Assembly: GCF_000725485.1 (NCBI RefSeq)
Contig: NZ_JOAG01000005.1
Coordinates: 284,130 to 348,129, forward strand
Direction of reading: 5' to 3'
DNA: 64,000 bases
Source: Nonomuraea candida
Lineage (GTDB): Bacteria; Actinomycetota; Actinomycetes; Streptosporangiales; Streptosporangiaceae
Shown here one piece after another: positions 35,595-44,332 of the stretch. Both the position numbers and the translations under genes were made by a program. The stretch's first letter is position 1. Each line of letters begins with the position of its first letter. Below the pieces are notes generated by a model. It was given only the letters and a program-made list of their open reading frames with translations. It was not told the DNA's origin and ran no database searches.

Positions 35595-37589
35595 ATGGCG
35601 CCGGTGAAGGTCGTGCTGGCGGGGGCCACCGGGCACGGGCGGCACCACCTGGAGCACCTGCGTGACCTGGCCGGGCGGGGCGTGGTCGAGCTGGCCGGGA
35701 TCTGCGACCTGCGGCCGGTCGAGGTGGACTTCTGCGCGCCGCCGCAGTCGCCCGACCTCGGCGAGCTGGTCGCCAAGACCGGCGCGGAGATCACGATCGT
35801 CTGCACGCCGATCAACACGCACGCCGATCTCGCGATCGCGGCGCTGCGCGCCGGCTCGCACGTGCTGCTGGAGAAGCCGCCCGCGCCCAGCCCGGACGAG
35901 CAGCGCCGGATCGCCGCCGCGGTGGCCGAGACCGGGCTGGCCTGCCAGGTCGGCTTCCAGTCGCTCGGCTCGGCGGCCATCCCCGCGCTGCGCGACCTGA
36001 TCGCGCGCGGCCGGCTCGGCCGGGTGCGCGGCATCGGCGGCTGGGGCGCCTGGCACCGCCCGTCGGCCTACTTCACCCGCGCCCGCTGGGCGGGCCGGCG
36101 CCGGCTGGACGGCGTGGACGTGATGGACGGCGCGCTGACCAACCCGTTCGCGCACGCCATCGCCACCGCGCTGGCCCTGGCCGACGGCCCGATCGAGGAG
36201 ATCGAGACCGAGCTGTTCCACGCCCACCCGATCGAGTCCGACGACACCTCGTGCGTGCGCGTCCGGCTGGCGGACGGGTTCACGATCACCATGGCGGCCA
36301 CCTTGTGCGCGCCCTACGATCCGCCCCGGCCGGTGCCCGGCGGTGTCGTGCGCGGCGAGGGGCACCTGGTCGTGGAGGGTGACGCGGGGCGGGCGACGCT
36401 GACGTACACGCACGACCGGCTCAAGGTGGAGCTGCCCGACGGCTCGGTCACGACGACCGTGCACGATCGGGTGGACCTGCTGGAGAACCTCATCGACCAC
36501 GTGCGCACGGGCGCGGACCTGCTGGTGCCGCTCTCCGCCACCGACCGCTTCACGCAGGTCCTGGACGCGATCCGGCTGGCCCCCGACCCGACGCCGATCC
36601 CCGCGCGGCACCAGAGCGTGGAGCGGAACGCCGCGGGCGAGGTCGTGGCCCGCGTGCTGCCCGGCGTGGCCGACCTGGTCCGGCGCAGCGCCCGCGAGCT
36701 GGCGCTCTTCTCGGAGCTGGACGTGCCGTGGACGCGGGTGGAGCTGCTGGTCGGGGAGCGGCCGGTGGCCTCCTACGAGACGCGGCCCGACCTGCCCGCC
36801 ACCGACTCGCCCCGCCCCTACCTGTACGGGGTGCGCACGCTCGGCGGCGTCGAGGTGACCGAGGTGCGCCCGGAGGACCACGTGCACCACCTGGGCGCGG
36901 GGGTGGCCATCTCCGACCTGGGCGGCGTGAACTTCTGGGGCGGCCGCACGTACGTCAAGGACCGGGGCCCGACCTGGCTGGACGACCACGGCACGCAGCG
37001 GCACGTGGCCTTCTCCCGGCTGGACGACGGCGGCTTCACCGAGCACCTGGAGTGGCTCGGGCCGGACGGCCGGCCGGTCGTGCGCGAGGAGCGCACGGTG
37101 GCCGCGCGCCCGGTGGTCGTGCGCGAGGAGCGCACGGTGGCCGCGCGCCCGGTGGGGGCGGCCTGGGCGCTGGACTTCGCGTTCACGCTCACCAACCTGA
37201 CCGGCGCGCCGCTGGAGATCAACAGCTCGGCCACCAAGGGCCGGGCGGGCGCCGGGTACGGCGGCTTCTTCTGGCGCGCCCCCGGCACCTCGACCGCCCG
37301 GGAGACGCTGCCGGGGGACGAGGCGTCCGTGCACGGCGGCACGGACCCGTGGGTGGCCATGTCGGGCACCACGCCGGAGGGCCGGGACTGGACCCTGGTC
37401 TTCGTGCAGGCCGACGGCGACCCGTGGTTCGTGCGGGTGGCGGAGTATCCGGGGGTGGGCCAGGCGCTGGCCTGGGACCGCCCGCTCACCTTCGAGACCA
37501 CGCTGACCAGGCGGGTCGTCACGATCGTGGCCGACGGCCGCCTGACGGAGCCCGAGATCGCCGCCCTGGTGTCCGCCGCCGGCCTCTGA
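35595..37589 (+). CDS. Gfo/Idh/MocA oxidoreductase fused to DUF6807 (PmoA-like) domain
   Basis: 664-residue two-domain protein. Residues 1 to about 330 are a Gfo/Idh dehydrogenase (VVLAGATGHGRHH Rossmann motif, LLEKPPAP). The C-terminal 300 residues (YLYGVRTLGGVEVTEVRPEDHVHHLGAG, NFWGG, FFWRAPG, FVRVAEYPG) match DUF6807, a galactose-mutarotase-like beta domain formerly labelled PmoA. The fusion suggests that a dehydrogenase and a sugar-binding or mutarotase-like domain act on the same sugar. A 13-residue segment (VVREERTVAARPV) is exactly duplicated. Start: ATG 35595 behind GGGAAGGGGGG; 35559 or 35562 also possible. Confidence 0.8.
   Translation: MAPVKVVLAGATGHGRHHLEHLRDLAGRGVVELAGICDLRPVEVDFCAPPQSPDLGELVAKTGAEITIVCTPINTHADLAIAALRAGSHVLLEKPPAPSPDEQRRIAAAVAETGLACQVGFQSLGSAAIPALRDLIARGRLGRVRGIGGWGAWHRPSAYFTRARWAGRRRLDGVDVMDGALTNPFAHAIATALALADGPIEEIETELFHAHPIESDDTSCVRVRLADGFTITMAATLCAPYDPPRPVPGGVVRGEGHLVVEGDAGRATLTYTHDRLKVELPDGSVTTTVHDRVDLLENLIDHVRTGADLLVPLSATDRFTQVLDAIRLAPDPTPIPARHQSVERNAAGEVVARVLPGVADLVRRSARELALFSELDVPWTRVELLVGERPVASYETRPDLPATDSPRPYLYGVRTLGGVEVTEVRPEDHVHHLGAGVAISDLGGVNFWGGRTYVKDRGPTWLDDHGTQRHVAFSRLDDGGFTEHLEWLGPDGRPVVREERTVAARPVVVREERTVAARPVGAAWALDFAFTLTNLTGAPLEINSSATKGRAGAGYGGFFWRAPGTSTARETLPGDEASVHGGTDPWVAMSGTTPEGRDWTLVFVQADGDPWFVRVAEYPGVGQALAWDRPLTFETTLTRRVVTIVADGRLTEPEIAALVSAAGL
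37077..37154. repeat. 39-bp perfect in-frame duplication in the DUF6807 domain
   Basis: Units 37077-37115 and 37116-37154 are identical and duplicate 13 residues (VVREERTVAARPV) in a surface-like strand region. No base differs, so it is very young. Confidence 0.95.
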
Positions 37590-37602
37590 GCCGGCGCCGG
37601 GT

Positions 37603-38328
37603 TCACGCCGATCCGGGGCCCTCGGCCGGGCCGGCGGCCTGGTCGGCGGCCTGGTCGGCGGCTTGGTCGGCGGCTTGGTCGGCGGCCGGGCCGGGTTTGG
37701 CCGAGGTGGCCTTGAGCCATCGCAGCGCGCCCCTGGACAGGGCCGTCAGGATGTCGGCGGCCTCGTCCAGGTCGGGGTAGCGCCCCTCCAGGTGGCCCAT
37801 CGCCAGCGCGTTGGTGGCCGCGTTGATCCCGTCGGCGATCATCTCCAGCCGCCGCCTGTCGCGCTCGTCGTCGGCCGTGTAGCCGAGGGCGGCCAGGTCG
37901 GCGGCGTGGTGCTCGCGATAGGCCGCCGCCGACTCCGTGGCGAAGCCGCGCAGCGAGGAGGAGGGGTCGTGCCGCGCCCTGAGCTGGATGCGCAGCAGCT
38001 CGGGATGGCGGCAGATGGACTCCAGCGGGATGCGGAACGTCTCGCGGTGCAGGTCGAGGTCGCCTGGAGACTCGCGGGCGCGCCGCCGCGCCTCGCGCAT
38101 CGACGCGCGCAGCCGCGCGCCGCCCTCCTCGGCCAGCACCAGCAGCAGCTCCTGCATGTCCTTGAAGTGCACGTAGAAGCTGGACTGCGCGATGCCGGCG
38201 GCCTTGGCGACCTTGACCGTGCTCAGCCCCGCCTCGCCCTCCTCGTCCAGGATCGCCAGAGCGGCGCGGATGAGCTTGCGCCTGGTCAGGTCTTTGGCCT
38301 CGCTCCTGGTGAGCGGCGTGCTCGTCAT
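37603..38328 (-). CDS. TetR family transcriptional regulator
   Basis: 241-residue repressor. N-terminal HTH around residues 35-62 (TVKVAKAAGIAQSSFYVHFKD), all-helical ligand domain, then a C-terminal tail with four AADQ repeats from a 12-bp tandem repeat at 37633-37680. Divergent from the peptide-type ABC operon with a perfect palindrome between the two start sites, so it almost certainly represses both. ATG 38328 follows AGGGAGGGG. Confidence 0.9.
   Translation of the reverse strand: MTSTPLTRSEAKDLTRRKLIRAALAILDEEGEAGLSTVKVAKAAGIAQSSFYVHFKDMQELLLVLAEEGGARLRASMREARRRARESPGDLDLHRETFRIPLESICRHPELLRIQLRARHDPSSSLRGFATESAAAYREHHAADLAALGYTADDERDRRRLEMIADGINAATNALAMGHLEGRYPDLDEAADILTALSRGALRWLKATSAKPGPAADQAADQAADQAADQAAGPAEGPGSA
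37633..37690. repeat. 12-bp tandem repeat in the 3' end of tetR
   Basis: Four units of GGCGGCYTGGTC plus a partial one, read as (AADQ)n in the regulator. In frame, so length can change without loss of function. Confidence 0.9.
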
Positions 38329-38372
38329 CGATCCCCTCCCTCCCGGTAACGATTGTCCCGGAGGTCTTGTGC

Positions 38373-38406
38373 GCAATTTCACCGATAGTACTATCGGTGA
38401 AATTGC
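38373..38406. promoter_or_regulatory. Perfect 34-bp palindrome, TetR operator
   Basis: Left arm GCAATTTCACCGATAGT is followed directly by its exact reverse complement. It lies 44 bases before the TetR start and 30 before the binding-protein start. The AT-rich core in GC-rich DNA and the exact symmetry make it the best operator in the window. Confidence 0.85.
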
Positions 38407-38436
38407 TCTCGGGGGATCAGCCGGGAGGAGGCGTGG

Positions 38437-40059
38437 ATGAAACGCTGGAGGACGCCGGCCACACTGTTGCTGGCCTCGACGGTGCTGCTGGCATGCAGCG
38501 GCCAGCGGCCGGTCGCCGCACCTGAGCAGCCCGGTCCGGCCGCGACGGGGCCGGCCCAGGGCGGCCGCCTGGTCTACGCGCTCAGCGCGGACGCCAACGG
38601 GTTCAACCCGATCACCGACCAGTTCGCGGCGCAGAGCTACAGCATGGCGGGCACGATCATCGAGCCGCTGGTGAGCGTGGACGCCGGCGGCGCCTGGAAG
38701 CCGTACCTGGCCGCGTCGCTCACCCCGAACAAGAAGTACGACGAATGGACGATCAAGGTCAGGCCGGGTGTCTCCTTCTCCGACGGCATCTCCCTGACCG
38801 GTGACATCGTCAAGGCCAACCTCGAGGCCCAGAAGAAGTCCCCGCTGACGGCGGCGGCCATGACGCCGATCAAGTCGTTCGAGCTGGCCGACCCGATGAC
38901 GGTCAAGGTCGTGCTGCACCACCCCTGGGTGGCCTTCCCCTACCTGCTGGCCGTGCAGACCGGCATGATCGTCCCGCCGGCCTCGCTCAACGACCCCAAG
39001 GCGGCCAGCCTCAAGCCGGTCGGCACGGGGCCGTTCGTCTTCAAGGAGTACGTGCCGGACAACCGCATGGTCGTCACCCGCAACCCCCGCTACTGGCGGG
39101 CGGGGCTGCCGTACCTGGACGAGGTGGAGTTCCGCATCCTGCCCGACAGCCAGACCCGGGCCCAGACCCTCGAAGCGGGCGGCGTGGACGCCGTCGGCAC
39201 CTCCCGCGACGAGGACCTGACCAAGTTCGGCGCCATGAAGGACCGGTACACGGTGCACCGCGCGAGCGGCATGGCCGTGGCCGAGTACATGTTCCTGCTC
39301 AACACCGCCGTCGCCCCGCTCGACGACGTACGCGTGCGCCGCGCCCTGGCGCACGCCATGGACCGCGAGACCGTCATCAAGACCCTGCGCGGCGGCCTGA
39401 CCCAGCCGGCCGACGGCCCCTGGTCCAAGGACTCCCCCTGGTACGCCCCCGGCGGCTACCCCGGCTACGACCTGGCCAGGGCCACCGCCCTGGTCAAGGA
39501 GGTGGAGGCGGAGAAGGGCCCGATCCGCTTCGAGCTGATCTCCACCCCCGACCCCAACACCATGCAGGGCGTCGAGCTGGCCCAGGACATGTGGCGCAAG
39601 GCCGGCATCGAGGTGTCGATCAAGCAGGCCGACCAGGCCGACCTGATCAACCGCGCCATCACCGGCAACTTCTCGGCCACCGTCTGGACGCAGTTCTCCT
39701 CCCAGGACCCCGACGGCGAGTACGTCTGGATGCACCAGGCCTACGCCAAGCCCGTCGGCGCCGTCTCGCTCAACATGACCAGGCTCAAGGACGAGAAGCT
39801 GAGCGCCGCCCTGGACGCGGGCCGGATGAGCCCGGACCAGGCCACCCGCAAGCAGGCGTACGCCACCGTGCAGCAGCGCCTGCGCGACCAGGTGCCGTAC
39901 GTGTTCATCGACCACCTCGACACCGGCGCCATCGTGGCCAGGACCAAGGTGCGCGGCATCGGCGAGCACGTGCTGCCCGACGGCGAGAAGGGGCTGCCGC
40001 TGACCGGGTCGCCCATCCCGTACCACCCGTTCGGCCAGCTCTGGGTCAGCGAGCGGTGA
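38437..40059 (+). CDS. ABC transporter substrate-binding lipoprotein (family 5, peptide/nickel type)
   Basis: 540-residue DppA/OppA-type binding protein. Lipobox LLACSG (Cys18), family signature in the PYLAASLTPNKKYDEWTIKVRPGVSFSDG region, C-terminal VPYVFIDHLDTGAIVARTKVRG. These proteins bind peptides, nickel chelates, or glycosides; the ligand is open. GGGAGGAGG precedes ATG 38437. Repressed by the divergent TetR regulator, as inferred from the operator. Confidence 0.9.
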   Translation: MKRWRTPATLLLASTVLLACSGQRPVAAPEQPGPAATGPAQGGRLVYALSADANGFNPITDQFAAQSYSMAGTIIEPLVSVDAGGAWKPYLAASLTPNKKYDEWTIKVRPGVSFSDGISLTGDIVKANLEAQKKSPLTAAAMTPIKSFELADPMTVKVVLHHPWVAFPYLLAVQTGMIVPPASLNDPKAASLKPVGTGPFVFKEYVPDNRMVVTRNPRYWRAGLPYLDEVEFRILPDSQTRAQTLEAGGVDAVGTSRDEDLTKFGAMKDRYTVHRASGMAVAEYMFLLNTAVAPLDDVRVRRALAHAMDRETVIKTLRGGLTQPADGPWSKDSPWYAPGGYPGYDLARATALVKEVEAEKGPIRFELISTPDPNTMQGVELAQDMWRKAGIEVSIKQADQADLINRAITGNFSATVWTQFSSQDPDGEYVWMHQAYAKPVGAVSLNMTRLKDEKLSAALDAGRMSPDQATRKQAYATVQQRLRDQVPYVFIDHLDTGAIVARTKVRGIGEHVLPDGEKGLPLTGSPIPYHPFGQLWVSER

Positions 40060-40994
40060 TCGTCGTCCACCGGCTGGCCCGGCTCCTGGTGGTGCTGGTC
40101 GTGGTGACCTTCCTCTCCTTCGTCCTGCTCAACCTGCTGCCCGGCGACCCGGTCACGCAGATCCTGGGCCTGTCGGCGACCGAGGAGGCCCGCGCGCAGC
40201 TCCGCCGGGAGCTCGGCCTGGACCAGCCGCTGCTGGTGCGCTATCTCGACTGGCTGGGCGGCCTGGCCACCGGCGACTTCGGCACCTCGTACATCACGAG
40301 GATGCCCGTCGGCGCCGAGCTGGCCGAGCGGCTGCCCGTCACGCTGGAGCTGCTCATCGCCGCGCAGCTCATCGCGCTCGGGCTGGCGGTGCCGGTGGGC
40401 GTGGCCGCCGCCCGGCGCGCCGGCCGCGCCCTGGACCAGGCGCTCACCGCGCTCAGCTTCGCGCTGCTGTCCACGCCCGTGTTCGTGCTGGGCGTGGTGC
40501 TGATCCTGCTCTTCGCGGTCACCTGGCAGGTGGTGCCCGCGACCGGCTGGACCCCCATCACGCTCGATCTCGGCTGGAACCTCACCTCGGTGATCCTGCC
40601 CGCCGTCACGCTGGGCTGCGGCCAGTTCGCGGTGTACGCGCGGCTGCTGCGCACCGACCTGATCGCCACCCTGCAAGAGGACTACATCACGCTGGCCCGC
40701 GCCCGGGGCCTGTCGCCGCGCCGCATCCTGTGGCGGCACGCGCTGCGCCCCTCCGCGATCACGCTGATCACCGCCATCGGCCTCAACCTGGGCGCGCTCA
40801 TCGGCGGCACGGTGATCATCGAGACCCTCTTCGGCCTGCCCGGCATCGGGCGGCTCATCGTCGACTCCATCTTTTCCCGCGACTACCTGACGGTTCAGGG
40901 AGGCGTCGTGCTGATCTCGGTCGGCTACGTGGTGGTCAACTTCGCGGTGGACCTGGTGTACGCCGCCGTCGATCCGCGGATCCGGCGTGCGTAG
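40056..40994 (+). CDS. ABC transporter permease, DppB type
   Basis: 312-residue permease with six transmembrane helices and the DppB N terminus (RLARLLVVLVVVTFLSFVLLNLLPGDP). EAA loop ITLARARGLSPRRILWRHALRP. GTG 40056 overlaps the previous stop as GTGA. Its own stop lies inside the start of the next gene (8-base overlap). Confidence 0.92.
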   Translation: MIVVHRLARLLVVLVVVTFLSFVLLNLLPGDPVTQILGLSATEEARAQLRRELGLDQPLLVRYLDWLGGLATGDFGTSYITRMPVGAELAERLPVTLELLIAAQLIALGLAVPVGVAAARRAGRALDQALTALSFALLSTPVFVLGVVLILLFAVTWQVVPATGWTPITLDLGWNLTSVILPAVTLGCGQFAVYARLLRTDLIATLQEDYITLARARGLSPRRILWRHALRPSAITLITAIGLNLGALIGGTVIIETLFGLPGIGRLIVDSIFSRDYLTVQGGVVLISVGYVVVNFAVDLVYAAVDPRIRRA

Positions 40995-42996
40995 GCGGCT
41001 CGGGCTCGGCTTCTGGCTGGCCGCCAGCTGGATCGGGCTGGTGCTGCTCGCCGCGCTGCTGGCCGACCTGCTGCCCTTCCCCCGCTACGACGAGACGCTC
41101 GCGGGCCCGCCGCAGTCGGGGCCCAGCGCCGCGCACCCGTTGGGCACCGACGGCCTCGGCCGCGACGTGCTCAGCAGGGTCGTGTACGGCGCCCGCGTCT
41201 CCCTCGGCGTGGGCATCGGCGCCGTCCTGCTCGGCCTGGGCATCGGCGCCCCGCTCGGCATCCTGGCCGGCTACCGGCGCAAGGCCGCCGACGCGGTCAT
41301 CATGGCCGTCAACGACGTGGCGCAGGCGTTCCCCGCGCTGGTGTTCGCGCTGGCCGTGGTCGCCTTCGCCGGGGCGAGCCTGCGCAACGTGCTGATCGTG
41401 CTGGGCGTGCTGGGCGTGCCCTCCTGGGTGCGCCTCATCAGGGGCGCGACCCTGACCTTCGCCGAGCGCGAGTTCGTGCTGGCCGCCCGCGTCCTGGGCA
41501 CCCGCGACCGGCGCATCCTGTGGCGGGAGATCGTGCCGAACGTGGCCGTGCCCGCGGCCTCGTACGCGTTCATCGGGATGGCCGTGGTCGTGGTCGCCGA
41601 GGGCAGCCTGGCCTTCCTCGGCCTGTCCGTCCAGGCGCCCCAGCCGACCTGGGGCGGGCTGATCAACGAGGGCCGCACGCTCATGGAGACCGCGCCGCAC
41701 GTGGTGCTGGCCCCCTCGGTCGTCATGTTCCTGACCGTGTTGTCGTTCAACCTGGTCGGCGACCGGCTGCGGGCCATGACGGACGTGCGGGAGAGCGGCC
41801 TGGAGCCCGTGCGCCCGGCCGCCGCCCCCGCCCTGCCCGCCGCCCCGCACCCCGTCCACGACGTCCTGCTCCAGGTGGAGGAGCTGCGCACCCACTTCAC
41901 CACCCCGCGCGGCCTGGTCAAGGCCGTGGACGGGGTCTCCTTCACGCTGGAACGCGGAAAGACGCTCGCCATCGTCGGCGAGTCGGGGTCGGGCAAGTCG
42001 ATGCTCATCCGCTCGATCCTGGGCCTGCTGCCGGGCACCTCCGTGCGCGGCGGCCACGTGTACCTGTCGGGCGACGACCTGACCGCCTACGGCCCCGCCG
42101 AGATGCGCTCCGTGCTCGGGCTCCGGCTCGGCACCGTGTTCCAGGACCCGATGACCGCGCTGAACCCGGTGCGCACGATCGGCGCCCAGGTGACCGAGCC
42201 GCTGCGGGTGCACCTGCGCATGGGCCGGCGGGAGGCCCGCGCGGAGGCCGTACGGCTGCTGGCCTCGGTCGGCATCCCCGATCCCGCGCGCATGCTGCGC
42301 CGCTACCCGCACCAGCTCTCGGGCGGGATGCGGCAGCGGGTGACGATCGCGATGGCGCTGTCGTGCCGGCCCGACGTGCTGTTCGCCGACGAGCCCACCA
42401 CCGCGCTCGACGTCACCATCCAGGACCAGGTGCTGCGGCTGCTGCACCGGCTGCGCGAGGAGCGGGACATGGCCGTGGTGCTGGTCAGCCACGACCTGTC
42501 GGTGGTGGCCCGATGGGCGGACGAGGTGATCGTCATGTACGCCGGGAAGGTGGTGGAACGGGGGCCCGCGCGGGAGGTGTTCGCCCGGCCCCGGATGCCG
42601 TACACCGAGGCCCTGCTCCAGGCCGCGCCCCGCCTGACGGACCCGGTGCACCACCGCCTGCGCGTGATCCCCGGCCGCCCGCCGGACCTGGTGGACCTGC
42701 CGCCGGGGTGCCCGTTCCGGGCCCGGTGCCCGTACGCGCGGGACCGCTGCGCCACCGAGCCGCCCCCGCTCTTCGAGGACGGCCCCCAGCACCACCAGTA
42801 CGCCTGCTGGTTCCCCCGCGACCCCGCCCCCGCGGAACCCGGAAGCACGAACGACACCGCGCACACCCGTGCGGACACCGGGAGCACGAGCGACACCACC
42901 CCCACCCGTCCTCGGCCCGAGAGCACGAGCGGTGGTGCCGGCCCTGAGACCGTCACGGGAGACGCAGCGTCAGGAGTTGAGAGCCGTGGCCGGTAG
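40987..42996 (+). CDS. Fused ABC permease (DppC) and ATP-binding protein (DppD)
   Basis: 669-residue fusion. Residues 1 to about 275 are a DppC permease (HPLGTDGLGRDVLSRVVYGARVS; EAA loop around EFVLAARVLGTRDRRILWREI). After a Pro/Ala linker, an ATPase follows with Walker A GESGSGKS near residue 332, signature LSGGMRQR, Walker B LFADEPTTALD and the oligopeptide C-terminal Cys motif (CPFRARCPYARDRC). A Thr/Ser/Pro-rich tail of about 50 residues ends it. Such fusions are known in actinomycetes and bind permease and ATPase in equal amounts. GTG start. Confidence 0.9.
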   Translation: MRRRLGLGFWLAASWIGLVLLAALLADLLPFPRYDETLAGPPQSGPSAAHPLGTDGLGRDVLSRVVYGARVSLGVGIGAVLLGLGIGAPLGILAGYRRKAADAVIMAVNDVAQAFPALVFALAVVAFAGASLRNVLIVLGVLGVPSWVRLIRGATLTFAEREFVLAARVLGTRDRRILWREIVPNVAVPAASYAFIGMAVVVVAEGSLAFLGLSVQAPQPTWGGLINEGRTLMETAPHVVLAPSVVMFLTVLSFNLVGDRLRAMTDVRESGLEPVRPAAAPALPAAPHPVHDVLLQVEELRTHFTTPRGLVKAVDGVSFTLERGKTLAIVGESGSGKSMLIRSILGLLPGTSVRGGHVYLSGDDLTAYGPAEMRSVLGLRLGTVFQDPMTALNPVRTIGAQVTEPLRVHLRMGRREARAEAVRLLASVGIPDPARMLRRYPHQLSGGMRQRVTIAMALSCRPDVLFADEPTTALDVTIQDQVLRLLHRLREERDMAVVLVSHDLSVVARWADEVIVMYAGKVVERGPAREVFARPRMPYTEALLQAAPRLTDPVHHRLRVIPGRPPDLVDLPPGCPFRARCPYARDRCATEPPPLFEDGPQHHQYACWFPRDPAPAEPGSTNDTAHTRADTGSTSDTTPTRPRPESTSGGAGPETVTGDAASGVESRGR

Positions 42997-44254
42997 CGGT
43001 AGTGCGCACCTCCGACCCCGCGACGAGGTGCTGCTGCGGGTGGAGGATCTGGTCGTGGAGTTCCCGGCGGGCCGGGGGCGTACCGTGCGGGCGGTCTCCG
43101 GGGTGAGCTTCGACCTGGCGCGCGGCGAGACGCTGGGCATCGTCGGCGAGTCCGGCTGCGGCAAGTCGAGCGCCGCCCGGGCGCTCGTGCAGCTTCCGCC
43201 GCCCCGCTCGGGCTCGGTCCGGCTGGACGGCCTGGAGCTGACCGCGCTGCGCGGGGAGTCCCTGCGCAGGACCCGCCGCCGCCTCCAGATGATCTTCCAG
43301 GACCCCATCTCCTCGCTCAACCCCCGCCGCCGCGTCCGCGAGATCGTCGGCGAGGGCCCGCGCGTGTGGAACCTCCCCGGCGACCGGGTGGACGAGGTCC
43401 TGGAGGCGGTCGGCCTGGACCCGGCGACGGCGGCGGAACGGCGGCCGCACGAGTTCTCCGGCGGCCAGTGCCAGCGCATCTCGATCGCCAGGGCGCTGAT
43501 CCTCGACCCGGAGGTGGTGATCTGCGACGAACCGGTGTCGGCCCTGGACGTGTCCGTGCAGGCCCAGATCCTCGGTCTGCTGGAGGATCTCAAGGCCCGT
43601 TACCGGCTCACGCTCGTCTTCATCGCCCACGACCTGGCCGTGGTGAAGAACGTCAGTGACCGCATCCTGGTGATGTACCTGGGCAAGGTGTGCGAGCTGG
43701 CGCCCAGCGAGGCGCTCATCAGCCGGCCGGCGCACCCGTACACGCGGGCCCTGATCGCCTCGATCCCGGGCGGCGGCCTCGACCTGCCCCCCGCCGACCA
43801 GTTGATCACCGGCGAGCCGCCCTCCCCCGTCGACCCGCCCACGGGCTGCCGCTTCCGCACCCGCTGCCCCCGGGCGGCGGCGCGCTGCGCGGCGGAGGAG
43901 CCCCTGATCAGGCAGATCGGCGAGGACCACTGGCTCGCCTGCCACTACCCCGCCCCTCCCCCATCCCCCACCGGCACCAGCACTCCCACCTTCACCACCA
44001 CAGCTCCCAGCATCACCACCTCAACTCCCAGCATCACCACAGTTCCCGCATCACCACCTCAACCCCCACGCATCACCACCACAACCGCCATCGACGTCCA
44101 AGCCACCATCGACGTCACAGCCAACGCCACTCCCGGCAACGCCACTCCCGGTCAACGCCACTCCCGGCCAACGCCACTCCCGGCCACACCGAAGCCCCCT
44201 ACACCCCACTTCCACCGTCACGTCCATGAGGGCCGGCGGTGGAGGTGGAGATGA
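42986..44254 (+). CDS. ABC transporter ATP-binding protein, DppF type, with long low-complexity tail
   Basis: 422-residue ATPase. Walker A GESGCGKS, Q-loop FQDPISSLNP, signature FSGGQCQR, Walker B VICDEPVSALD, C-terminal Cys motif (CRFRTRCPRAAARC). The last 100 residues are a Thr/Ser/Pro/His-rich tail encoded by imperfect repeats (for example CAACGCCACTCCCGG at 44128-44190) that end RRWRWR. The tail is unusual for the family. GTG 42986 is nine bases after AGGAG and overlaps the fusion gene by 11. Confidence 0.88.
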   Translation: MAGSGSAHLRPRDEVLLRVEDLVVEFPAGRGRTVRAVSGVSFDLARGETLGIVGESGCGKSSAARALVQLPPPRSGSVRLDGLELTALRGESLRRTRRRLQMIFQDPISSLNPRRRVREIVGEGPRVWNLPGDRVDEVLEAVGLDPATAAERRPHEFSGGQCQRISIARALILDPEVVICDEPVSALDVSVQAQILGLLEDLKARYRLTLVFIAHDLAVVKNVSDRILVMYLGKVCELAPSEALISRPAHPYTRALIASIPGGGLDLPPADQLITGEPPSPVDPPTGCRFRTRCPRAAARCAAEEPLIRQIGEDHWLACHYPAPPPSPTGTSTPTFTTTAPSITTSTPSITTVPASPPQPPRITTTTAIDVQATIDVTANATPGNATPGQRHSRPTPLPATPKPPTPHFHRHVHEGRRWRWR

Positions 44255-44332
44255 CACCACCGAACCCATCGGCGGCGAGCATGCGTGACCCACGCGTGAC
44301 CGCCGCCGCTGCCAGCAAGGAGTAACGACAGC

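Noticed and set aside
34302..37334. Minus-strand open frame of 1010 codons opposite the enolase-type and Gfo/Idh genes
   Set aside because: Shadow of real genes with catalytic motifs on the plus strand.
43980..44200. Repeat region as a structured RNA or CRISPR
   Set aside because: It is in frame with the DppF gene and shows no hairpin or spacer pattern; better explained as a low-complexity protein tail.
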